A stretch of 16,866 bases of DNA, taken from positions 1-16,866 of the forward strand of contig DFQQ01000032.1 of assembly GCA_002377855.1 (NCBI GenBank). The letters are read 5' to 3'. This DNA is from Acidovorax delafieldii (GTDB lineage Bacteria; Pseudomonadota; Gammaproteobacteria; Burkholderiales; Burkholderiaceae_C). Both the position numbers and the translations under genes were made by a program. This document shows, piece after piece, positions 1 through 7,154 of the stretch. The notes below the pieces were generated by a model. It was not told where the DNA came from. It did no database searches and saw nothing but the letters and a program-made list of their open reading frames with translations. Numbering within the stretch: position 1 is the stretch's first letter; each line of letters opens with the position of its first letter.

Positions 1-693
1 TGCCGCGCTGGCCGCATGGGGCGCTGGCGCCTGGGGCACCGACAGCAGCCACGCCGCCGGCACCCGCAGCGTGGCCGTGAAGCCGCGCACGCCCTGCCCG
101 GTATGCACATGCCCCTGCCCCACCCACCACGTTTGCAGCGGCGGCAATTCGGACTCTGCAGCCGCGCCCCCGCCGGCCCCCGGCATGGCCGCACCCCAGG
201 GTTGCGCCTCTACCACGCGCTGGGGCGCAAACGGTGTGAGCTGCTGCACCAGGGCGCCCAGCAAACCCCGCAGGGCCGGCGAAACCCCACTGGCCGGCCA
301 TGGCATCGCTCCTTGCAAAGCCCCCGGCGCCTGCCCCGGTGTACCCGGTGCAGAAAGGGCGGGCGCTGGCCCGCTTGACCCCGGTAGCGCAGGTGAACCA
401 GGCAGCCGCTGCAGGCCCTGCCCTTGGGCCTGCAACGCCTGGCTGGCCTGGCGCGACAAGCTGACGCGATCGGCATGCGCAGCGTCGCTGGCGCCCTCAG
501 GCAACGAAGGCGGGGCGAGGGGTGCCGCTGGCGCGCCGGGCGCAGGCAACACGGGCGGCTGGGGTGCCGCAACAGGCGCCGGCCTCTCGTTGTCTGCGCC
601 CAGCAGCATGTTCTGCCGCTGCAGGGCTGCCTCGGCCAGCACCTGGGCTACGGCAGGCAACGGGCCGCGAGGGGGATCCATCTGAATGGCCAT
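1..693 (-). CDS. Ala/Pro-rich protein, N-terminal part, possibly FliK-like (runs off left edge)
   Basis: A reading frame on the minus strand is open from an ATG at 693-691 to the window edge (231 codons, no stop). The predicted protein starts MAIQMDPPRGPLP. It is very rich in Ala, Pro, Gly and Gln through about residue 130, then becomes more ordered, with a QTWWVGQGHVHTGQGVRGF stretch near residues 187-205. A low-complexity N-terminus before an ordered C-terminus is typical of flagellar hook-length control (FliK) proteins, and that is my best guess, but I see no diagnostic motif. A second in-frame ATG lies at 681-679, and neither start has a clear ribosome binding site. A long ORF on the opposite strand (71-685) is Cys- and Pro-rich and looks like a shadow. 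Coding status is fairly likely; function is weakly supported. Confidence 0.6.
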   Translation of the reverse strand, partial: MAIQMDPPRGPLPAVAQVLAEAALQRQNMLLGADNERPAPVAAPQPPVLPAPGAPAAPLAPPSLPEGASDAAHADRVSLSRQASQALQAQGQGLQRLPGSPALPGSSGPAPALSAPGTPGQAPGALQGAMPWPASGVSPALRGLLGALVQQLTPFAPQRVVEAQPWGAAMPGAGGGAAAESELPPLQTWWVGQGHVHTGQGVRGFTATLRVPAAWLLSVPQAPAPHAASAA

Positions 694-1163
694 GGCACGG
701 TGGTTTGGGCAAATGCGCAGGCGCTGAGACGCCAACTGCCGGCGCGGTGAGGAGTGAGCAGATTCTGTGCCGATTCGTCCCGGGTGAACAGGACTTTTAT
801 CCATGGGCTGTTATCCGCACCGTTTACTATTAAATCAATAGCTACATGCGCTTTATTCAAGGGCGCCCATGGCAGTTTTGCTCGTATTTCACCTTTGAAT
901 GCGCCAGCGCCCGCTCAGCCCCGGCTCCAACCGCTGCGGCGCTGCGGTGCGGGCGCAAGATGGCCAAGCCGACAATCATGGGCTTCAGACTTCGCCGCTT
1001 GTCGTCCCCCACCCAACAGCCCTCCCGCGCCATACAGGGGCGTGATGTCGGTCCTGCGGGCCTTGGTCTTCGCGTTTGAAGAAGGGCGAAAGGGCTGGCC
1101 GAGGCACTGGTTCGGGCAGCCCTGCTGAGGCAGCCCAGCGCAGGGGGCTTCGCGCCGAACACG
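694..1163. other. Intergenic stretch of about 470 bases
   Basis: No ORF here has convincing protein-like composition. The only recognisable structure is copy A of the dispersed hairpin repeat near 831-880. A stretch around 781-860 is distinctly richer in A+T than its surroundings and could contain promoter elements for the leftward gene at 1-693, but I could not fix a -35/-10 pair. No tRNA or rRNA was seen. Confidence 0.5.
831..880 (+). repeat. Dispersed hairpin repeat, copy A (degenerate)
   Basis: Contains the family core AATAGCTACATGCGCTTT followed by an AAGGGCGC arm and a GGCAGTTTT tail. It aligns with the copies near 4397, 7102 and 12741 (consensus TGATAGCTA, GCGCTT, a short loop, AAGCGC, then RGRGGC and a T-rich tail). 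The hairpin pairing is poorer than in copies B and D, so this is probably an old copy. It lies upstream of the leftward partial gene. Confidence 0.5.
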
Positions 1164-1376
1164 TCAGCCGTTGAGCCGAATGGCGCCCTCTGAAACGTAG
1201 CGTTTGAACTCTGCGATGGGCAACGTCGCGGCCCCCGTGGCCTCGCCATCCATCCAGCTCAAGGTGGCCTCGGTCGGGTTCAGTTCAATGTCCACCGGCC
1301 CTTCGGGGATGGGCATCATGGGCCCGTCGCCTGAGCGAAACTCTACTTTTCCAACAATGTGTGCAGTTTGGGTCAT
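1164..1376 (-). CDS. Small conserved-looking hypothetical protein (70 aa)
   Basis: The ORF runs from ATG at 1376-1374 to TGA at 1166-1164 and gives an acidic 70-residue protein beginning MTQTAHIVGKVEF. There is no signal peptide, membrane segment or cysteine. The composition is balanced, with alternating hydrophobic and polar residues that suggest a small beta-rich cytoplasmic fold; the middle reads PEGPVDIELNPTEATLSWMD. The upstream ribosome binding site is weak. It stands alone, about 470 bases from the left-edge gene and about 375 from trhP. I do not recognise the family. Protein-like composition amid otherwise non-coding DNA is the main reason for calling it. Confidence 0.6.
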   Translation of the reverse strand: MTQTAHIVGKVEFRSGDGPMMPIPEGPVDIELNPTEATLSWMDGEATGAATLPIAEFKRYVSEGAIRLNG

Positions 1377-1751
1377 GGCGGGCTCTTGAGAAAGAGCCCG
1401 ATGTTGCCAAGAGTGCGCGCGCAGGCGGGCAAGACCCCGCGATGTTCCGCAGTAGGCTTTGTCTTACGCATCGCCAACCGGGCGTGTGCCTGGCGCCAAC
1501 GCGCAGCCCGCTCTTCGCGGACCACTGCCCATTGGTATTTAGCGCCAGCGCCCTTCAAAGATGGGCTCGTCGCTCATGCCTGCGAGCGAGGGGTGTCGAG
1601 ACGCAGGGATATCCGTTCTGGCTGGGCCCTTCGGCAGGCTCAGGACAGGCTTGCCCCGCGCGGCGCTGGAGCCGGCTCAGCGTGAACAGTGATGGGGTTG
1701 CATGCCAGTTTCATGGCGGGGCACGAACCGCGCCCCCACCCTGTCACCCTG
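1377..1751. other. Intergenic stretch of about 375 bases
   Basis: The stretch lies between the 70-aa ORF and the 3' end of trhP. Overlapping ORFs in several frames are rich in Arg, Cys and Pro and do not look coding. The recognisable item is the mosaic repeat at 1611-1694. Near the trhP stop there is a short tandem CCCTGTCA duplication (about 1739-1754). No strong terminator hairpin with a T-run was seen for trhP. Confidence 0.45.
1611..1694. repeat. Degenerate TTCGACAGGCTCAG-type mosaic repeat
   Basis: Contains CCGTTCTGGCTG, then CCCTTCGGCAGGCTCAGGAC, then GGCTCAGCGTGAACAGT. These are imperfect versions of the blocks CCGTTCGGGCTG, CCCTTCGACAGGCTCAGG and GGCTCAGGGCGAACGG that occur as dispersed intergenic repeats in many GC-rich proteobacteria. 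Assignment is from memory of that repeat type and not from a second full copy in this window. Confidence 0.45.
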
Positions 1752-3191
1752 TCACGTTGCCAATGCGGGCTCAGGCGTGGCCGCGGGCGGTTGCGATTCG
1801 ATCACCCGCGCCAGCAGCGCGCCGCTGTAACGCGCGGGCAGCGGAATCCATACACGCACGGGGCTGCCCTGGGCAACCTGGACGGGCTGTCCTTCCACAT
1901 TGCGCATCTCCTGCAGCCGCACGGTGATGTTGCCGCTGGGGTGCACCACCTCCACCAAGTCGCCCACGGCAAAGTGGTTCTTGGTTTCGACCAGCACCCA
2001 GTCTCCACTCAGGCCAGCCTCGGCCAGGCCCTCGGCGCCTACCACTTCGCCCACGTACTGGCTGCGCTGGGTGACGGAGTGACCGCTGAGGTAGTTCTGG
2101 TAGTCGTTGCTGGGCCGGCGCTCCAGCAGGCCGCCGGTGTAGCCGCGGTTGGACAGGCCTTCCAGCTCGATCAGCAGCTCGGGGTTGAACGGACGGCCCG
2201 CCACGGCATCGTCAATGGCGCGGCGGTAGACCTGGGCGGTGCGGGCCACGTAGTACAGGCTCTTGGTGCGGCCCTCGATCTTGAGCGAATCGACGCCGAT
2301 CTGCGTGAGGCGGGCCACATGCTCCACCGCGCGCAGGTCCTTGCTGTTCATGATGTAGGTGCCGTGCTCGTCTTCCATGATGGGCATGAGCTGCCCGGGG
2401 CGGCCCGCTTCTTCAATCAGGTACACCTTGTCGGCCTTGGGGTGGCGCTGGCCGCTGCCGGTGGTGGAGGCGAAGGCCTGCTCGGCTTTCTGCTGCGCGG
2501 CCTCGAAGTTGAAGTCGCCTTCCATCTTCTGCGCGATGGCTTCGCCCGTGGTGGGATCGATGTCGGCGTCGTGCGTGGCGTAGTTCCAGCGGCAGGCGTT
2601 GGTGCAGGTGCCCTGGTTGGGGTCGCGGTGGTTGAAGTAGCCGCTGAGCAGACACCGGCCCGAATACGCAATGCACAGCGCACCGTGCACGAAGACCTCC
2701 AGCTCCATGTCGGGGCATTCCTGGCGGATTTTTTCGATCTCGTCCAGGCTCAGTTCGCGCGAGAGGATGATGCGCTCCACGCCCATCTTCTGCCAGAACT
2801 TCACCGCCGCCCAGTTGGTGGTGTTGGCCTGCACCGAGAGGTGCACCACCTGCTCGGGCCACTTTTCCTTGACCATCATGATCAGTCCCGCGTCGGCCAT
2901 GATCAATGCGTCAGGCTTGCAATCGATCACGGGCTCGATGTCGCGCAGGTAGGTGCGGATCTTGTCGTTGTGCGCAATGAGGTTGCTGGTCACAAAGAAC
3001 TTCTTGCCGCGTGCGTGGGCCTCGTCGATGCCTTGCTTGATCTGCTCCAGGCGGAACTCGTTGTTGCGCGCGCGCAGGCTGTAGCGCGGCTGGCCGGCGT
3101 ACACCGCATCGGCGCCAAAGTCGTAGGCGGCGCGCATCTTGTCGAGCGAGCCGGCGGGCAAAAGGAGTTCGGGGGCTCTGAGCGTGGTCAT
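1752..3191 (-). CDS. trhP: tRNA 5-hydroxyuridine synthesis protein TrhP (YegQ), peptidase U32 family
   Basis: The 479-aa product aligns along its length with E. coli YegQ/TrhP as I recall it, from APELLLPAGSLDKMRAAYDF through the shared motif DAVYAGQPRYSLR to the C-terminal domain; E. coli YegQ is about 453 aa. TrhP takes part in prephenate-dependent formation of 5-hydroxyuridine at wobble position U34 of tRNAs, the precursor of cmo5U/mo5U. Four cysteines at about 173, 180, 196 and 200 (ALCIAYSGRC ... GTCTNAC) form the conserved U32 cluster, probably an Fe-S site. I chose the ATG at 3191-3189 because AGAGG precedes it by six bases; an upstream in-frame ATG at 3227 would add 12 unlikely residues. 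The gene is co-directional with ttcA, 122 bases downstream of it. The related 23S rRNA enzyme RlhA is the main alternative; the N-terminal motif favours TrhP. Confidence 0.9.
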   Translation of the reverse strand: MTTLRAPELLLPAGSLDKMRAAYDFGADAVYAGQPRYSLRARNNEFRLEQIKQGIDEAHARGKKFFVTSNLIAHNDKIRTYLRDIEPVIDCKPDALIMADAGLIMMVKEKWPEQVVHLSVQANTTNWAAVKFWQKMGVERIILSRELSLDEIEKIRQECPDMELEVFVHGALCIAYSGRCLLSGYFNHRDPNQGTCTNACRWNYATHDADIDPTTGEAIAQKMEGDFNFEAAQQKAEQAFASTTGSGQRHPKADKVYLIEEAGRPGQLMPIMEDEHGTYIMNSKDLRAVEHVARLTQIGVDSLKIEGRTKSLYYVARTAQVYRRAIDDAVAGRPFNPELLIELEGLSNRGYTGGLLERRPSNDYQNYLSGHSVTQRSQYVGEVVGAEGLAEAGLSGDWVLVETKNHFAVGDLVEVVHPSGNITVRLQEMRNVEGQPVQVAQGSPVRVWIPLPARYSGALLARVIESQPPAATPEPALAT

Positions 3192-3238
3192 GGGGTACCT
3201 CTGAATCTGAATGAGGGCAGCAATCAATCCACCAATAT

Positions 3239-3265
3239 CCGTTCGGCCTGGGCCTGCCTGAACGG
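3239..3265. repeat. Inverted repeat CCGTTC ... GAACGG between ttcA and trhP
   Basis: CCGTTC and GAACGG form a 6-bp inverted repeat, and the interior also contains GGCC palindromes. It lies in the 122-base gap between the ttcA stop and the trhP start. It has no T-run on the minus strand, so it is a weak terminator candidate. It could equally be a remnant of the same mosaic repeat type as 1611-1694, or an operator. Confidence 0.3.
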
Positions 3266-3313
3266 TAGGGAGAATGCGGCCTGTGAAAACATGGCAGTGT
3301 GGGCGCGGAAGCT

Positions 3314-4267
3314 TCAGCGGGGCATCAGCGGCAGGCCGCCGAGCATGCCCACGGCCTGCGCAGGGAACTCTTCGGCATCAAACGCCTTGTCGCCATCCGC
3401 GTCATGCATGCCGTTGGGCACCAGGCCCTTGAAGTCAAAGTGGCGCGGGTCCATGAAGTGCGAGGGCACCAGGTTGCGCAGCGCCACGGCCATGTTCTCG
3501 ATGCGGCCGGGGTACAGCTGCTGCCAGTCGCGCAGCATCTGGCCGATCTGCTTGCGCTGCAGGTTCTCCTGGCTGCCGCACAGCGAGCAGGGGATGATGG
3601 GGAAATTGCGGATTTCGGACCAGCGCGTCAAATCGCTCTCGGCCACATAGGCCAGGGGGCGGATGATGAGGTGGTCACCCCGGTCGCTTTGCACCTTGGG
3701 CGGCATGCCCTTGAGCTTGCCGCCGAAGAACATGTTGAGGAAAAAGGTCTGCAGCATGTCGTCGCGGTGGTGGCCCAGCGCTATTTTTGTGCAGCCCAGC
3801 TCATCGGCCACGCGGTACAGAATGCCCCGGCGCAGGCGGCTGCACAGGCTGCACATGGTCTTGCCCTCGGGGATGTGCTCTTTGACGACGCTGTAGGTAT
3901 CCTGCGTTTCGATGTGGAAGGGCACGCCCAGGTTGGTCAGGTATTCGGGCAGCACATGGGCCGGAAAGCCGGGCTGCTTCTGGTCGAGGTTGACGGCGAT
4001 CAGCTCGAAGCGGTTGCCGTTGCGCTGCTGCAGCATGCGCAGCACGTCGAGCAGGCCGTAGCTGTCTTTGCCGCCGGACACACACACCATCACCTTGTCG
4101 CCGTCTTCAATCAGGCCAAAGTCGCCAATGGCCTGGGCCACCTGGCGCACCAGGCGCTTTTCGAGCTTGGTGGCTTCGCGTTCCAGCGCAGCATCGGCAG
4201 CGGGCGTGGCTGCGACCGCATCAACAGGCAAGGCGGCGGCAAGGGGGGTTTCGGCAGTGGAGAGCAT
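3314..4267 (-). CDS. ttcA: tRNA 2-thiocytidine biosynthesis protein TtcA
   Basis: The 317-aa product has the PP-loop ATPase motif SGGKDS at residues 64-69, a first Cys-x-x-Cys at 139/142 (CSLCSRLRRGILY) and a second at 227/230 (PCSLCGSQ). It also carries the TtcA signatures NLDQKQPGFP, LGHHRDD and GGKLKGMPPK. TtcA adenylates and thiolates cytidine 32 of certain tRNAs through a [4Fe-4S] cluster held by conserved cysteines. Length matches the family, apart from an Ala-rich extension of about 25 residues before the conserved start (TKLEKRLVRQV). The ATG at 4267-4265 has no obvious Shine-Dalgarno. It lies upstream of trhP in the same direction, so both may be co-transcribed and both act on the anticodon loop. 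Confidence 0.95.
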   Translation of the reverse strand: MLSTAETPLAAALPVDAVAATPAADAALEREATKLEKRLVRQVAQAIGDFGLIEDGDKVMVCVSGGKDSYGLLDVLRMLQQRNGNRFELIAVNLDQKQPGFPAHVLPEYLTNLGVPFHIETQDTYSVVKEHIPEGKTMCSLCSRLRRGILYRVADELGCTKIALGHHRDDMLQTFFLNMFFGGKLKGMPPKVQSDRGDHLIIRPLAYVAESDLTRWSEIRNFPIIPCSLCGSQENLQRKQIGQMLRDWQQLYPGRIENMAVALRNLVPSHFMDPRHFDFKGLVPNGMHDADGDKAFDAEEFPAQAVGMLGGLPLMPR

Positions 4268-4396
4268 GGATCAAGGCGGTGGGGGCCAGCGAAGCACAAA
4301 CAACAAGGTGCCGCCCATGCGGCACCCCGGACTGCCGCAGCCCGTGAAGGCGCCTGCAGCAGCCCCCAGCGGCAAGGCCCTTTGCCCGGGGGATGG

Positions 4397-4455
4397 TAGC
4401 TATCATTTTGATAGCTAACAGCGCTTGCGGATCAAGCGCTGGGGCCGTATTTTCT
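4397..4455 (+). repeat. Dispersed hairpin repeat, copy B (most complete)
   Basis: Two perfect stem-loops stand side by side. TAGCTATCA / TGATAGCTA (4397-4405 with 4409-4417) has a 3-base loop. CAGCGCTTG / CAAGCGCTG (4419-4427 with 4433-4441) has a 5-base loop, followed by GGGCCGTATTTTCTT. This is the fullest of four related copies in the window. It begins 18 bases beyond the stop of the MetH-domain gene and could end or stabilise that transcript, although no clean T-run follows on the minus strand. Confidence 0.75.
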
Positions 4456-4472
4456 TACAAACCCGGTTTTTC

Positions 4473-5537
<1,065 letters not shown>

Positions 5538-5604
5538 CCCTATATTGTAGAAACCGCCCCATTCACACACCGAAACCGGTTCATTCAGTGCAAAACCCGT
5601 CATA

Positions 5605-5610
5605 TATGAT
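5605..5610 (+). promoter_or_regulatory. Candidate -10 element (TATGAT) for the lipoprotein pair
   Basis: TATGAT matches the sigma-70 -10 consensus in 5 of 6 positions and sits in an A+T-rich palindromic CATATATG patch about 75 bases upstream of the first lipoprotein start. The -35 region (TTCATT near 5580) is poor and the spacing is 19 bases. The patch could also serve the divergent MetH-domain gene. Confidence 0.25.
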
Positions 5611-5615
5611 CCGCG

Positions 5616-5637
5616 GCGCCGTGGCAGTCCACGGCGC
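5616..5637. repeat. Perfect 9-bp stem-loop in the metH/lipoprotein divergent region
   Basis: GCGCCGTGG at 5616-5624 pairs with CCACGGCGC at 5629-5637 around a CAGT loop. It lies in the 145-base region between two divergently transcribed genes. A T-rich stretch (ATTTTTATT) follows only about nine bases later on the plus strand, so it is not a canonical terminator. A leader hairpin or operator is possible. Confidence 0.5.
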
Positions 5638-5682
5638 GAAAGCCAATTTTTATTACGCACGAAAGAGGGGGGAAATCGCTAC

Positions 5683-6264
5683 ATGCAGTCCAAACGTTTG
5701 AGGTCCATCGCGCTGCCATTCGCAGCACTTGCCTGCATATTTTTAGTGGGCTGCGCTGGGCCTGCACCCCATTACGCGCCTTCGGTTGACAACGTTGAGA
5801 GCTTGAAAAAGGCGAACGTTTCCGCCGCCAAGGTAGGTACTTTCGATACAAAACCTGGCATGCAAAACGCAGACGCCATGGGTCTGCGCGCCGCCACCAT
5901 CGTGTCTCCCGTTGGGAAGAACTATGGTGACTATCTGGCAGCAGCCTTGCGCACCGAGCTAGAAATGGCCAAGTTGCACGCCCCTGCGTCGTCCATCGAA
6001 GTCTCGGGCAGACTTTTGCAAAACAATATCAACGCAGGTGGCATCCAATCCAATGACGGCACCCTAGAAGCCCAATTTGTCGTGAGGAATGGAGTCGAAC
6101 TCCGCTACGACAAGGTCAAGAAAATTACACGCCAGTGGGAAAGCTCTTTCGCTGGTGCTGTCGCTATTCCATTGGCCGCCAACAACTACCCCCTCATGGT
6201 GCAACAGCTTTTGGCAGAGCTGTTCGCTGATCCAGACTTCATCCGCGCACTGAAACAACGCTAA
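5683..6264 (+). CDS. Putative lipoprotein (193 aa), first of a pair
   Basis: The protein starts MQSKRLRSIALPF, with a basic n-region, a hydrophobic segment and the lipobox LVGC, giving Cys24 as the lipidated residue. Ala at +2 predicts outer-membrane sorting. The mature part (about 170 aa) has no motif I recognise. It contains an ISGRLLQ-like strand (VSGRLLQNN) and ends FIRALKQR. A strong GAGGGGGGA site precedes the ATG. It is nine bases upstream of a second lipoprotein gene in the same direction, so the two are almost surely one operon. Base composition is visibly richer in A+T than the flanking genes, and third codon positions are less GC-biased, suggesting transfer or relaxed composition. 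Confidence 0.85.
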   Translation: MQSKRLRSIALPFAALACIFLVGCAGPAPHYAPSVDNVESLKKANVSAAKVGTFDTKPGMQNADAMGLRAATIVSPVGKNYGDYLAAALRTELEMAKLHAPASSIEVSGRLLQNNINAGGIQSNDGTLEAQFVVRNGVELRYDKVKKITRQWESSFAGAVAIPLAANNYPLMVQQLLAELFADPDFIRALKQR

Positions 6265-6273
6265 TCCACTTTT

Positions 6274-6870
6274 ATGTTCCAACGATCTATTTTTCTCGCT
6301 TGCGGTCTTGCTTTGACGCTCCTTTTGGGTGGCTGCGCTCACCCGATTTCTATGGCGCCCAACCTGGACGCGGTTCAGGCGACGCCCGAGCAGAAGCTGG
6401 TTGCAAAGAAGGTGGGCTATCACATCTCTGCAACATCCCAGACTCTCGAAGTGACCACCCCAGGTGGCGGCGGCGACAAGGTGCGCTACTTCCCTTACCG
6501 CGATATTGACGCCGGTTTGTACAAGGCATTGGGCACCGTTTTCCGGGAAGTCACTAAGATCAAAAATCCCGAGGACATCGCTGAAGTACGTGCCAGTGGT
6601 ATTCAACTGCTGATCACCCCTGAAGTGACGACAAACTCATCTTCTGAGAGTGCGTTTACTTGGCCGCCGACATCTTTCACCGTGGTACTCAATTGCCAGG
6701 TGAAGGACAGTCAAGGCAAGACCTTGGACACGGTCCGCGTGGAAGGGAGCGGTAAGGCTGAGTTCGCAGAGTTCAAAACCAACTTCTCTCTGGCCGCAGT
6801 CAGGGCCAGTGAGGATGCACTGAAGAAACTCGCGTTGGCCCTGCGGCAATCCAAGGCACTCGCCAAATAA
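6274..6870 (+). CDS. Putative lipoprotein (198 aa), second of a pair
   Basis: The protein starts MFQRSIFLACGLALTLLLGGC, a lipoprotein signal with Cys21 as the acylation site and Ala at +2 (outer-membrane sorting expected). The mature domain includes a GGGGDKVRYFPYRDID segment near residues 64-79 and a repeated beta-strand-like region (SGIQLLITPEV, SFTVVLNCQVKDS). I do not recognise a family. Only nine bases separate it from the first lipoprotein gene, and no good Shine-Dalgarno precedes its ATG, so translational coupling is likely. Composition is A+T-rich relative to neighbours, as in its partner. The pair may form an envelope complex, but that is inference from adjacency alone. Confidence 0.85.
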   Translation: MFQRSIFLACGLALTLLLGGCAHPISMAPNLDAVQATPEQKLVAKKVGYHISATSQTLEVTTPGGGGDKVRYFPYRDIDAGLYKALGTVFREVTKIKNPEDIAEVRASGIQLLITPEVTTNSSSESAFTWPPTSFTVVLNCQVKDSQGKTLDTVRVEGSGKAEFAEFKTNFSLAAVRASEDALKKLALALRQSKALAK

Positions 6871-6881
6871 TCTGTCCTTGC

Positions 6882-6914
6882 TTGTCACCCCCATCTACCT
6901 GCATGGGGCGACAA
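6882..6914 (+). terminator. Weak stem-loop downstream of the lipoprotein operon
   Basis: TTGTC/GACAA and CCCCAT/ATGGGG pair in a two-part stem with an 8-base loop, beginning 12 bases after the stop codon of the second lipoprotein gene. No T-run follows, so at best it is a partial or Rho-assisted terminator, or a 3' stabilising hairpin. Confidence 0.35.
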
Positions 6915-7101
6915 AAGCCAACGCAGGTCTTCAGAGGCCTCGGACCCAGCCCAGACTCGCGCAGCGACGTGGAGGGAAGCCCGCGCCACAAAGCCTGCCG
7001 GGAGCTGGGCGCACAATAGGCGCCTGCCGCGCAGCGCGCCCGGGCACCCACAAAATGGGTTCCAGCGCTCCTCACGCAGCCATGAAATCAGTGCCAAATT
7101 A

Positions 7102-7147
7102 GCCTCTAGCGCTCATCCAGCAAGCGCCAGAAGCTATCAAATTCAGA
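7102..7147 (-). repeat. Dispersed hairpin repeat, copy C, in the recQ leader
   Basis: On the minus strand it reads TTTGATAGCTTCTGGCGCTT, a loop, then GAGCGCTAGAGGC, matching copies A, B and D. The hairpin is reduced to GCGCT/AGCGC. Its edge lies about eight bases before the proposed TTG start of recQ, so the repeat forms nearly the whole immediate leader and may have displaced the native ribosome binding region. Confidence 0.6.
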
Positions 7148-7154
7148 GTTCTCC

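Noticed and set aside
1689..1755. GGGGC/GCCCC stem and CCCTGTCA tandem duplication after trhP as terminator
   Set aside because: The stem is short, the loop long and no T-run follows on the minus strand.
1689..3650. Long plus-strand ORF (653 codons) opposite trhP and part of ttcA
   Set aside because: It is antisense to a well-recognised gene, its product is rich in His, Val, Gly and Ala as expected from reading GC-rich codons backwards, and it has no family resemblance.
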